DNA of 14,070 bases, from positions 1 through 14,070 of the forward strand of contig JAYVLF010000022.1 in assembly GCA_043759615.1 (NCBI GenBank), in the 5' to 3' direction. The notes below the pieces were generated by a model. It was not told the origin of the DNA, ran no database searches, and saw nothing but the letters and a program-made list of their open reading frames with translations. Source of the stretch: JAUPVO01 sp043759615 (GTDB taxonomy: Bacteria; Patescibacteriota; Minisyncoccia; Phycocordibacterales; UBA5272). This document shows positions 1 to 7,070 of the stretch, in pieces (positions within the stretch are counted from its first letter, which is position 1; each line of letters opens with the position of its first letter). The translations under genes and the position numbers were made by a program.

Positions 1-2348
1 GCGAGTATCTCACTCACTGAGTCATCTACCAGTCTCGCTACTACGAGAGGTCCAGTTTTCTCTGTCACCTTTACGGTTTTGATACCGCTACCACCTCTAC
101 CTTGTATCTTGTACTCTTTTAGATCAGTCATCTTACCATATCCATTGGCGGTGATGATTAGAAGTTTTGATTTCTTGTCCCCCTTTTCTATCTTCTGAGC
201 GCTCATGATCATGTCAGTCTTGTCTAGCTTCATACCTATCACTCCTCCGGCGGTGCGTCCCATCTGACGTACATCATCTTCATCAAAACGGATACTCTGT
301 CCGTCTAAAGTGGTTAAGATAACACTATCTCCAGAGTTAACGATAAGAGTATTCACTAGTTCATCTTTATCTTCTAGTCTGATAGCTATGATACCACTAC
401 GACGTACATCTTTGAAGCTCTCTAGACTACTCTTCTTGGCAGTTCCCATCTTGGTTACCATCATGATGTTTAGCGTTGCATGGTCGGCGTCTTTTGGTAT
501 CTCGAGTATACTTGTAACCTTTTCACCTTCGGTTAATTGTAAGAAATTCATCACGTTTTTTCCTCTGGTTGCGCGTTTACCCTCTGGTAGCTCATACATC
601 TTGATCTGATAGGCCTTACCCTTGTCAGTGAAGAATAACATGTCAGCATGAGTGCTAGCTGTCAGAGATATACTAACAAAGTCTTCTTCTTTTGTATCTA
701 GATCAACAACTCCCACCCCACCACGTTTCTGTGTGCGGAATTCTTCTGGATCAGTACGCTTGATATAGCCTCCTTTCGTATATACGAGAACAGCCTCTTT
801 TTCGTCGATAAGATCTTCAGGGTTAAAATTCTTTGCGTTGTGTTTTACTATTTTAGTACGTCTCTCATCACCAAAGTTCTCCTTCAGAGTTTCTAGTTCT
901 TTTTTGATGATGCTCAGCATCTTCTTCTCACTGGCAAGTATAGCGCGGAAGTTTTCGATCATGTCTTGTACAGCTTTGAGCTCATCTTCTATCTTCTTCC
1001 TCTCTAGACCAGCGAGGCGTGCGAGCTTCATCTCGAGTATAGCAGTAGCCTGGAGGTCTGAAAATTTGAACTTTGCACACAAATTTGCATGAGCTTCAGG
1101 AGTATCCTTGCTGGCACGGATGATTTTGATGATCTCATCTATGTGGTCCAGGGCCTTTTTTAGACCTAGTAAAATATGCTCTCTCTCTAGAGCTTTGCGG
1201 AGATCGAACTCAGTTCTACGTCTAACTACTTCTTTGCGATGATCTATATATTCAGCCAAACACTGCTTTAGTGATAATGTCTGAGGCACGCCTTTTACTA
1301 GAGCCACCACGTTAAAATTGAAAGCGCTCTCTAGTTGTGTGTGTTTGTAAAGATAATTTAGCACCTTTTCTGGTTGACTAGAAGGTTTCAAGTCTATAAC
1401 TATGCGTGTATCTGTAGTCGACTCATCACGCACATCTTTTATACCTTCTATTTTCTTGTCACGTATGAGATCGGCTATAGCCTCCATGAGATTACTTCTA
1501 ACTACTCTATATGGTATAGAAGTGATGACTATTTGAAATTGTCCGTTCTTCATCTCAACTATCTCTGCTTCACCACGACAAAGCACACCACCACGACCTG
1601 TAGCATAGGCATGTTTTATATCTTCCTCACCAAAAGCCAGCCCATAAGTCGGAAAATCTGGTCCTTTTACATAAACACACAAATCATCAGTAGTTGCTTT
1701 TGGATTATCTATCAGATGCATAGTCGCGTCCACTATCTCGTTTAGATTATGTGGCGGAATATTTGTCGCCATACCAACAGCGATACCTAGGGTGCCATTT
1801 AGTAGGAGATTTGGAAGTATAGTCGGGAAAACTACAGGCTCTTTGTAAGATCCGTCATATGTAGGACGCATATTTACTGTGTCTTTGTCTATGTCACGCA
1901 CCATCTCAGTTGAGATCTTTGACATCTTTGACTCAGTATAACGCATCGCCGCTGCAGAGTCTCCATCTGCGTTACCAAAGTTACCCTGTCCCAGGATAAG
2001 AGGATAACGAGTAGCGAACCCTTGAGCAAGTTTAACCAAAGCATCATAAACTGACGCATCACCATGTGGATGATACTTTCCCAGCACCTCTCCCACTACT
2101 GCTGCTGATTTTCGGAACTTTGCTGTCGGAGAAAGTCCTATATCATGCATAGCGTATAGTATACGACGATGTACAGGCTTTAGTCCGTCCCTAGCATCAG
2201 GTAGTGCACGACTGGTGATAACAGACATGGCGTAGTCCAGATAACTCTTGCGCATCTCTTCGACTATCGGAGCTTGTACTATTATTGTTCCTGTTTGACC
2301 TTCTTTGGGACCGGTATTTTTTGGATTTTCTTTGGAGATTTTTGCCAT
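1..2348 (-). CDS. gyrA: DNA gyrase subunit A (C-terminus cut by window edge)
   Basis: I translated this frame by hand from the ATG at 2348: 782 codons are open to the window edge, so only the last few tens of residues are missing. It is the breakage-reunion subunit of type II topoisomerase, acting with GyrB to introduce negative supercoils. Visible landmarks are SRALPDARDGLKPVHRRILY (residues 46-65), the QRDR segment KYHPHGDASVYD (91-102), GQGNFGNADGDSAAAMRYTE (120-139) with catalytic Tyr137, and a GyrA box QKRGGVG (540-546). The GyrA box, followed by the beta-pinwheel region, separates gyrase from ParC. The position equivalent to E. coli Ser83 is Ala98. The sixth residue of the GyrA box is Val instead of the usual Lys/Arg. 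No Shine-Dalgarno sequence precedes the ATG. An extended -10 about 27 nt upstream gives a short leader. Confidence 0.97.
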   Translation of the reverse strand, partial: MAKISKENPKNTGPKEGQTGTIIVQAPIVEEMRKSYLDYAMSVITSRALPDARDGLKPVHRRILYAMHDIGLSPTAKFRKSAAVVGEVLGKYHPHGDASVYDALVKLAQGFATRYPLILGQGNFGNADGDSAAAMRYTESKMSKISTEMVRDIDKDTVNMRPTYDGSYKEPVVFPTILPNLLLNGTLGIAVGMATNIPPHNLNEIVDATMHLIDNPKATTDDLCVYVKGPDFPTYGLAFGEEDIKHAYATGRGGVLCRGEAEIVEMKNGQFQIVITSIPYRVVRSNLMEAIADLIRDKKIEGIKDVRDESTTDTRIVIDLKPSSQPEKVLNYLYKHTQLESAFNFNVVALVKGVPQTLSLKQCLAEYIDHRKEVVRRRTEFDLRKALEREHILLGLKKALDHIDEIIKIIRASKDTPEAHANLCAKFKFSDLQATAILEMKLARLAGLERKKIEDELKAVQDMIENFRAILASEKKMLSIIKKELETLKENFGDERRTKIVKHNAKNFNPEDLIDEKEAVLVYTKGGYIKRTDPEEFRTQKRGGVGVVDLDTKEEDFVSISLTASTHADMLFFTDKGKAYQIKMYELPEGKRATRGKNVMNFLQLTEGEKVTSILEIPKDADHATLNIMMVTKMGTAKKSSLESFKDVRRSGIIAIRLEDKDELVNTLIVNSGDSVILTTLDGQSIRFDEDDVRQMGRTAGGVIGMKLDKTDMIMSAQKIEKGDKKSKLLIITANGYGKMTDLKEYKIQGRGGSGIKTVKVTEKTGPLVVARLVDDSVSEIL

Positions 2349-2374
2349 GTTTTAGGAATATTTTATATGTGTAT

Positions 2375-2383
2375 ATTATATCA
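2375..2383 (-). promoter_or_regulatory. gyrA extended -10 promoter
   Basis: Read on the minus strand this is TGATATAAT, a perfect TATAAT with the extended TGn element. The predicted start near 2368 gives a leader of about 20 nt for gyrA. No good -35 is visible, and that position falls in the hairpin at 2385-2415. Confidence 0.6.
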
Positions 2384-2384
2384 C

Positions 2385-2415
2385 AAATCCCCACTTTTAT
2401 GAAAAGTGGGGATTT
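2385..2415 (-). terminator. 14-bp hairpin between the 2430-3134 gene and gyrA
   Basis: AAATCCCCACTTTT pairs perfectly with AAAAGTGGGGATTT across a 3-nt loop. It follows the stop of the upstream minus-strand gene, so it probably ends that transcript. The U-tract is poor: on the minus strand the stem ends in ATTT and is followed by GTGATAT. It abuts the gyrA promoter. Confidence 0.55.
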
Positions 2416-2429
2416 GAATTTACTATATA

Positions 2430-3134
2430 TTAGTAGCAGTACATCTGACCATAAGCATCATAGTGACAATATGTATTTGATGTACTATTGTTATTATTGT
2501 TATAATAGTAATACTCTGAACAAGAAGTATATGCTGATACTATGCTACCATTTTGACAGGTACAGTTTTGCTGTGCAAAGTAGTAGATGCTCGGATTACA
2601 TGTCGGATAGTATGTAGGGATAACTGGAGTTACGTATGCGTCACATTTGATAAAGTTGTTCACATATGTAAGAGTTCCATTACAAACGCAAGTAGAGACG
2701 AGGAGATTTGAGACGTATTGTCCTACTGGGCAAGAGTTGTTTGAGATAGTTCCACAAGAAATTTCTTTCAGCTTGGCACGAGTCAAAGTCCCCACGTAAC
2801 CAGTCTGATCTAGTCCATAGTTAGCTTGGAAGCTTTTTACTCCAGCGACAGTTAATTTACCAAAGTACCCTGTCGGATCTGCCGAAAGATAACCTTTTTC
2901 TTGGAGTATCTCTTGAAGTTTTGAGACTTCACCGCTTGAGTTTGCGTCAGTAGATCTGTATTTTAGATTTTGATAAAACTCCACACAGTTACTAGTATAG
3001 ACTGGATTTGGATCATAGTCACCTCCTACAGCGAGAGCTGCAGTAGATGATAAATTTGAAATCATCAATATATTTAGGCTTATAAAGACTGTTTTTACTA
3101 TTTGTTTTGCTATTTGAGAAATTGTTCTTTTCAT
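2430..3134 (-). CDS. Secreted peptidoglycan-binding-domain protein with Cys-rich tail
   Basis: 234 aa. A basic N-terminus and hydrophobic stretch end in an A-L-A signal-peptidase-type site (residues 33-35), so the protein is probably exported. A PG_binding_1-like domain covers about residues 60-125, with the typical LQEILQEKGYL, GYFGKLT and VKSFQANYGL segments, and is expected to bind cell-wall glycan. The rest is Cys-rich: 12 Cys in total, including two similar modules C-x13-C-x-C-x12-C (135-164) and C-x11-C-x-C-x11-C (179-205), then a Tyr/Asn-rich low-complexity tail. The even number of cysteines in an exported protein suggests disulfides. It is divergent from a second PG-binding gene at 3424 and shares the QANYGLxQ core with it. 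No catalytic domain is seen, so its exact role is unknown. Confidence 0.85.
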   Translation of the reverse strand: MKRTISQIAKQIVKTVFISLNILMISNLSSTAALAVGGDYDPNPVYTSNCVEFYQNLKYRSTDANSSGEVSKLQEILQEKGYLSADPTGYFGKLTVAGVKSFQANYGLDQTGYVGTLTRAKLKEISCGTISNNSCPVGQYVSNLLVSTCVCNGTLTYVNNFIKCDAYVTPVIPTYYPTCNPSIYYFAQQNCTCQNGSIVSAYTSCSEYYYYNNNNNSTSNTYCHYDAYGQMYCY

Positions 3135-3141
3135 AATTCAA

Positions 3142-3170
3142 ATCCTACTCTTTTATAAATATCTTGTCAA
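3142..3170 (-). promoter_or_regulatory. Promoter of the 2430-3134 gene, predicted leaderless
   Basis: On the minus strand TTGACA (3170-3165) is followed after exactly 17 nt by TAGGAT (3147-3142), and 7 nt later by the ATG at 3134. Transcription would start at or next to the ATG. The AGGA within the -10 could instead act as a Shine-Dalgarno sequence 8 nt from the ATG if a promoter further upstream is used. Confidence 0.6.
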
Positions 3171-3195
3171 GAGTCTAAACTGTAACAGATGTGAT

Positions 3196-3204
3196 TGCTA
3201 TACT
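3196..3204 (+). promoter_or_regulatory. Candidate promoter for the 3424 gene
   Basis: TGCTATACT is an extended -10 of the same form as others in this window. Transcription from about 3211 would give a leader of about 213 nt. A second, weaker -10 (TATAGT, 3317-3322) is an alternative. Confidence 0.45.
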
Positions 3205-3210
3205 GTTAAT

Positions 3211-3423
3211 ATAAGAGTAGAATGGTTATACACCTCTCGGACGTTCAACAGTTCTTGATCTATGCGGAAACAATTCTACTTAATTATTGTTCGATTATTT
3301 CTAACAAAAAATAATTTATAGTGTCGTAACGCAAGTACTAATTTAGTAAACAATACAAGTGCCCTAAAGTTTAATTAGTTTAACTAACTAAGTTCTTTTA
3401 ATCATCTAATAAAAAAACAAAAT
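3211..3423 (+). promoter_or_regulatory. Long 5' leader of the 3424 gene
   Basis: This is the rest of the 289-nt divergent gap, with no ORF of note. AGTAGAAT (3216-3223) pairs with ATTCTACT (3273-3280), enclosing a segment (about 3231-3270) that is clearly richer in G+C than its flanks. A near-palindrome TTAGTTTAACTAA lies at about 3377-3389. The leader ends in an A-rich tract with no Shine-Dalgarno (AAAAAAACAAAAT then ATG). Confidence 0.4.
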
Positions 3424-4083
3424 ATGAAAAACTATACAACAAAAGCCCTCTTATTGACGGCAGTAACAGGAATAGCACTCAGTGCCCAAGCTCTAGCTTA
3501 TACTCCACTAACTTCACAGTTAGACTTTGGAGCTCGTGGAACGAACGTAACAAACTTACAAACTTTCTTTGCTGACAATGCTTCTATTTATCCAGAAGGA
3601 CTAGTCACAGGATATTATGGAGGACTAACAAAGTCAGCCGTACAAAGATTCCAAGCCAATTATGGTCTTGAACAAGTTGGTCGTGTAGGACCTATGACTC
3701 TCAGTAAGATAAATAGCCTTATCGCAACTGGTGGATGGACCAATGCTCCTATCGGGGATGTGTCAGCTCCTATGATATATGGCGTAACAGCTACTGTATC
3801 GACAAACTCAGCAAGCTTCGCATGGACAACAAATGAAAATGCCACAGCCAAAGTCTTCTTCAATACAGCTCCTATCGTGATAAACGAAGGTGATGAAACT
3901 AGTGCGGGATTTTCTCTACGTGCTGGTCAAGTGGCGGCAAATGATAATATCGCTCGCTCTGGACAGCAAGTAACACTAAACAACCTAACATCAAATACTG
4001 TTTACTATTATATGATAGTAAGTACTGATACGAAGGGAAATGTTAGTGTTTCGAACGTAAACAATACTTTTCGCACTAATTAA
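3424..4083 (+). CDS. Secreted peptidoglycan-binding protein with fibronectin-III-like domain
   Basis: 219 aa. The signal peptide is clear: MKNYTTK, a hydrophobic core and A-L-A at 23-25. A PG_binding_1-like domain covers about 30-100 (LDFGARGTNVTNLQTFF, GYYGGLTKSAVQRFQANYGL). A beta-rich fibronectin type III-like domain follows at about 115-218, with the typical VTATVSTNSASFAWTTNE start and the NTVYYYMIVSTDTKGN end. It probably sits outside the cell, tethered to the wall by the first domain, with the second presenting or binding a partner. It has no cysteines, unlike the divergent neighbour. The start is preceded by an A-rich tract and not by a Shine-Dalgarno sequence, and a strong terminator follows. 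Ligand and partner are unknown. Confidence 0.87.
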   Translation: MKNYTTKALLLTAVTGIALSAQALAYTPLTSQLDFGARGTNVTNLQTFFADNASIYPEGLVTGYYGGLTKSAVQRFQANYGLEQVGRVGPMTLSKINSLIATGGWTNAPIGDVSAPMIYGVTATVSTNSASFAWTTNENATAKVFFNTAPIVINEGDETSAGFSLRAGQVAANDNIARSGQQVTLNNLTSNTVYYYMIVSTDTKGNVSVSNVNNTFRTN

Positions 4084-4099
4084 TTAGTTCCAAAAACTT

Positions 4100-4131
4100 A
4101 AACCTCCTCCTTAAAAAAGAGGGGGAGGTTT
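4100..4131. terminator. Bidirectional terminator between convergent genes
   Basis: AAACCTCCTCC pairs with GGGGGAGGTTT (11 bp, one G-T) across a 10-nt A-rich loop. On the plus strand it is followed by ATTTTG, and on the minus strand by AAGTTTTTGG. Its last bases overlap the stop codon of the minus-strand gene ending at 4130. Confidence 0.85.
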
Positions 4132-4528
4132 ATTTTGCTCTATACGAGTTCTCGTTTGAAAAAGTTTCTTTTAGATTGGCTATACTTGTACTAGATTCGA
4201 TTAGTTTCTCTTTTGTTTCTGCCCAAATATCAAAGAAAACATCAAAAGGACTTTCACTTTTACTAACAAAAGTATCAGAAACTCTAGCCAACTCTTTATT
4301 TTCATAGTTCAGGATAGCCTCATCCGCATCACTTGCCCTCTTGTAGTTCACTTGATTTGTGAAGTTGTTATTTATTTTCCTGAAAATAGGAATATTAGTA
4401 GTATCATAAAGCACGCTAATATATATGAAAGCAAATAGCCCAGTAAAAAACCCACTTATCAGCGCCAGATGAAATTTTTGCACTTCTTTACTCTCACTCT
4501 TTAGATAATTTATATATTTCTTAAACAT
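4130..4528 (-). CDS. Small single-pass membrane protein, unknown
   Basis: 132 aa. I do not recognise a family. A basic, charged N-terminus (residues 1-19) precedes one hydrophobic segment at about 20-41. A polar, Lys/Glu-rich remainder follows (about 90 residues), which by the positive-inside rule should lie outside the membrane. There is no cleavable signal. The start is 19 nt downstream of the stop of the beta-lactamase-fold gene on the same strand, with no promoter or Shine-Dalgarno in between, so the two are probably one transcript ending at the shared terminator. The codon pattern is consistent and there is no competing frame, so I take it as a real gene. Confidence 0.7.
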   Translation of the reverse strand: MFKKYINYLKSESKEVQKFHLALISGFFTGLFAFIYISVLYDTTNIPIFRKINNNFTNQVNYKRASDADEAILNYENKELARVSDTFVSKSESPFDVFFDIWAETKEKLIESSTSIANLKETFSNENSYRAK

Positions 4529-4547
4529 ATACTCTATAGGAAAGACC

Positions 4548-5171
4548 TTAGATCTCTTCTAACAATACTATTGTACTTTGTTTGTCTAGTATGTCTTTCT
4601 TTTTGATAGTCAATTTCTCAAGTGAGCCTAACCCCTCAGATCCAGCCTCCTTTAGGAATACTGGTAAAGTTTTCTCATCATAGTCGATAGGTATGATGAT
4701 GTGAGGTTCTAGTCCAACAGCAATTTTGTTCGCGTCATATGGATTTAGATTAACATCATCTCCTCCTACCGGGACAAAAAGCACATCCACCTCATCGATG
4801 ATTTCTTTATGCTCTGGAGCAAGTAACGCAGTGATCTGTCCTAGATAAGCTATGCGCATACCATCAAAATTAAAAACAAAACTAGTAGTTATATACTCTT
4901 TACCATCACGGATGATGGGTGAACTAAAAGCATTTACAAATATACCCGCCACCTCATACTCACCTGCACCACTTATCACAAAGGGTGTTTTACTAGCGTT
5001 ATCGACATTCTCAGCTCCATTGTAGTCTGGAGTATTTAACGGTATCATCGCCAGGTCTGAGCCGTATTTGGTTTGTCTTCTTTTACTCTCTTTTGAAACT
5101 GGCCCTAGAGCGATAGTCGTATCACCCATTACTAATTTTATATGCCCTTTACCGTGGTATGTGATTATCAT
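4548..5171 (-). CDS. Metallo-beta-lactamase-fold protein lacking metal ligands
   Basis: 207 aa, resembling COG2220/UlaG-like MBL-fold hydrolases: ITYHGKGHIKL start, GAGEYEVAGIFV (68-79), the segment MRIAYLGQ (105-112), VDVLFVPVGGDDV (128-140) and EPHIIIPIDY (155-164). In active members the first metal motif is T-H-x-H-x-D-H; here the aligned segment is P-L-N-T-P-D-Y (residues 44-50). The usual HLGD is YLGQ (109-112), and the usual P-x-H is P-I-D (161-163). Nearly all Zn ligands are therefore missing, and hydrolase activity is unlikely. It may be a binding or regulatory relic of the fold. It is first in a likely two-gene transcript with the membrane protein at 4130-4528. A -10 box ends 7 nt before its ATG. 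Confidence 0.8.
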   Translation of the reverse strand: MIITYHGKGHIKLVMGDTTIALGPVSKESKRRQTKYGSDLAMIPLNTPDYNGAENVDNASKTPFVISGAGEYEVAGIFVNAFSSPIIRDGKEYITTSFVFNFDGMRIAYLGQITALLAPEHKEIIDEVDVLFVPVGGDDVNLNPYDANKIAVGLEPHIIIPIDYDEKTLPVFLKEAGSEGLGSLEKLTIKKKDILDKQSTIVLLEEI

Positions 5172-5178
5172 GCTGTAT

Positions 5179-5184
5179 ATTATA
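5179..5184 (-). promoter_or_regulatory. -10 box of the MBL-fold gene, leaderless
   Basis: A perfect TATAAT on the minus strand is followed by ATACAGC (7 nt) and then the ATG at 5171. The predicted transcription start is at or within a base of the start codon. Confidence 0.6.
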
Positions 5185-5225
5185 CTACAAAATTAAAGAT
5201 AAGCACCACTATCAAAAATATAATT

Positions 5226-5238
5226 TCTGTGTTATAAT
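5226..5238 (+). promoter_or_regulatory. rpsA extended -10 promoter
   Basis: TCTGTGTTATAAT contains an extended -10 (TGTTATAAT). The identical 13-mer lies upstream of the tRNA-Gln gene at 8054-8066. No good -35 is seen. Start predicted near 5245. Confidence 0.65.
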
Positions 5239-5244
5239 GATAAG

Positions 5245-5425
5245 ACTTTAAAACAAGTCCAAAACAAGTGATAAAGTAAGTGATTAATAATAGAATCACA
5301 AAGTTAATTCTGATACAGATACTAAACATATCCAAAAGAAGCTTTGTGAGATGAACAGTATAAAACTTACAGTTTTGCTGTAGGTATTTTTTATACCAAA
5401 GTTCATCGAGACTAAAAAACAAATT
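5245..5425 (+). promoter_or_regulatory. Structured 5' leader of rpsA
   Basis: This leader is about 181 nt with no Shine-Dalgarno. GATGAAC (5350-5356) pairs with GTTCATC (5401-5407). It encloses CTTACAG/CTGTAGG (5366-5372/5378-5384) and GGTAT/ATACC (5383-5387/5393-5397), which share two bases. Upstream there are smaller hairpins such as GTGATT/AATCAC (5281-5286/5294-5299). An 18-nt A-rich single strand separates the outer stem from the ATG. Confidence 0.6.
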
Positions 5426-6517
5426 ATGAAAGACGTAGAAACTATAGTATTGTCAGAGTTTACTCAGAAGACAATAGACGAATCAAAAAGTATTAAAAAA
5501 GAAGACATCATAGAGGGTACAGTGATCACTCTTGATCGTGCAGCCCTTTATGTTGACCTGGGAGTATTTGGTACTGGTATCATATATGGTATCGAGTATA
5601 TCAATGCTCGTGAGGTTATCAAGCGTATAAACGTAGGTGATGTTATCAGTGCGAAGATTATCCTTACCGAAAATGAAGAGGGCTATGTTGAGCTTTCTCT
5701 AAAGGAGGCTAGACAAGCAATAATCTGGAGTGAGGCAGAGCAAGCAATCAAAGACAAACGTGTCCTCGATCTAGTGGTAAAAGATGCAAACAAAGGAGGT
5801 CTTATCATGGAGTGGAATGGTATCTTAGGATTCCTCCCTGCTTCACAGCTAAGTGAGAAGAACTATCCTCGTGTTGATGATGGAGACAAAGAGAAAGTTA
5901 TGCGTGAATTGAAGAAATTCATCGGTAAACGTGTCTCAGTTAACATGTTAGCTGCAGAGCCAAAAGAAGGTAAACTTATCTTTACTGAGAAACATCTATC
6001 AGGTGAATCTACGACAGCAGCTCCATCTATAGAGATGTTTGGTGACTACAATGTAGGCGACGAAGTAGAAGGTTCTATCACAGGAGTAGTAGAATTTGGT
6101 CTATTTATCAAACTAAAAGACAATATCGAAGGTCTTATACACAAATCAGAGCTAGATTGGGGTCTTGTAGAAGATACTCATAACTATGCAAAGGTTGGTG
6201 ACAAAGTAAAAGCGAAGATCATCGAGATCAAAGGTGGGAAGATCTCTCTTTCACTAAAATCTATGAAAGACAACCCTTGGAAACTTGCTTCAGCAAAATA
6301 CAAGAAAGGAGACAAGATAGATGGTCTAGTGATCAAGTTTAACAAACATGGTGCTCTAGTATCTATCGAAGAAGGTGTGGCAGGACTTGTACACATCTCT
6401 GACTTTGGTACAGAGGAGGCTTTGAAAGAAAAGCTTTCACTAGGAAAACTATACAAATTTGAGATTACACTCTTTGAGCCAAGTGAAATGAAAATGACAC
6501 TTGCTTACAAAGCATAA
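5426..6517 (+). CDS. rpsA: Ribosomal protein S1 homologue, four S1 domains
   Basis: 363 aa with four S1 (OB-fold) RNA-binding domains at about residues 24-95, 107-192, 207-279 and 293-361. The last two are the most canonical (GDEVEGSITGVVEFGLFIKL, GLIHKSEL; GLVHISDF), and the second is degenerate. E. coli S1 has six domains; four is common in other phyla. It is expected to bind the 30S subunit and A/U-rich mRNA leaders and so help initiation on mRNAs without Shine-Dalgarno sequences, which fits most genes in this window. The start ATG follows AAAAAACAAATT and has no Shine-Dalgarno. The long structured leader resembles in principle the autoregulated E. coli rpsA leader. It is a single-gene transcript ending at a 17-bp hairpin. 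Confidence 0.93.
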   Translation: MKDVETIVLSEFTQKTIDESKSIKKEDIIEGTVITLDRAALYVDLGVFGTGIIYGIEYINAREVIKRINVGDVISAKIILTENEEGYVELSLKEARQAIIWSEAEQAIKDKRVLDLVVKDANKGGLIMEWNGILGFLPASQLSEKNYPRVDDGDKEKVMRELKKFIGKRVSVNMLAAEPKEGKLIFTEKHLSGESTTAAPSIEMFGDYNVGDEVEGSITGVVEFGLFIKLKDNIEGLIHKSELDWGLVEDTHNYAKVGDKVKAKIIEIKGGKISLSLKSMKDNPWKLASAKYKKGDKIDGLVIKFNKHGALVSIEEGVAGLVHISDFGTEEALKEKLSLGKLYKFEITLFEPSEMKMTLAYKA

Positions 6518-6525
6518 TACTCACA

Positions 6526-6562
6526 AAAATAAAAACAGCACATGATGTGCTGTTTTTATTTT
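6526..6562. terminator. Bidirectional terminator between rpsA and pth
   Basis: A perfect 17-bp stem (6526-6542 with 6546-6562), core ACAGCACA/TGTGCTGT, with a TGA loop and A/T-rich flanks giving a T-tract on both strands. It serves the convergent rpsA and pth genes. Confidence 0.92.
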
Positions 6563-6571
6563 ACTAATTAT

Positions 6572-7063
6572 TTATTTCCTGCTATCGCACTTAACCTGAT
6601 CTAGCATCTTTTCTATCTTATCAGCTAGACCTTTTAGCGTGTGAATCTCATCCGCAGTAAGTTGACTCATGACATAGTCTTGGAGAGACATCTCGGGGAT
6701 AGTTTTCGCTCCTATACCGATACGTATCCTGAAGAACTCTTTGGTACCCATAGATTCTATGACGCTTTGTACACCATTGTGGCCTCCACTAGACCTATCA
6801 TAGGATAGTTTCATCTCTCCGAGAGCTATATCTATATCATCATAGAGTATTACGATTTTCGCCTTGTCTAGATTTACATTTTTCAGCTTTTTCTTTACGA
6901 ATTCACCGCTCATATTCATGAAAGTATCTGGCCTGTAGTATTCTATGTCTTTGCCTTCGAGAGCTTTCCAGTTAACTGCACTAGTCGCTATCCTAGCTGC
7001 ATTGTGTCTAGTTTTTGCGTATTGTTCTCCTGGGTTACCAAGTGGGAAGCAGTATAATTTCAT
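6572..7063 (-). CDS. pth: Peptidyl-tRNA hydrolase (compact)
   Basis: 163 aa from the ATG at 7063. It cleaves the ester bond of peptidyl-tRNAs released from stalled ribosomes. Family residues are in place: Asn10 (GNPG), catalytic His20 (TRHN), Asn50 (FMNMSG), Asp75/76 (YDDID) and Asn96 (SGGHNG). Only 30 residues separate His20 and Asn50, against about 48 between the equivalent residues of the E. coli enzyme, so this is a shortened form (family usually about 190 aa). I chose 7063 over the ATG at 7090 because MKLYCFPLGNPG is the family start, and because an extended -10 lies between the two, so the longer start would not be transcribed from it. It is divergent from nothing and convergent with rpsA. 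Confidence 0.94.
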   Translation of the reverse strand: MKLYCFPLGNPGEQYAKTRHNAARIATSAVNWKALEGKDIEYYRPDTFMNMSGEFVKKKLKNVNLDKAKIVILYDDIDIALGEMKLSYDRSSGGHNGVQSVIESMGTKEFFRIRIGIGAKTIPEMSLQDYVMSQLTADEIHTLKGLADKIEKMLDQVKCDSRK

Positions 7064-7070
7064 ATCGATG

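Noticed and set aside
310..1745. Three plus-strand ORFs of 84-123 aa (310-609, 838-1092, 1374-1745)
   Set aside because: They lie antisense to gyrA, which is certain from its motifs; their translations are low-complexity Ser/Phe/Ile-rich shadows without start signals.
2197..2617. ORFs 2197-2394 (-) and 2285-2617 (+)
   Set aside because: They overlap gyrA and the secreted-protein gene in wrong frames or on the wrong strand and span promoter and terminator elements.
5180..5422. 80-aa hydrophobic minus-strand ORF
   Set aside because: It covers the whole rpsA promoter and leader; its hydrophobic look comes from antisense A-rich sequence, and it has no start signal.
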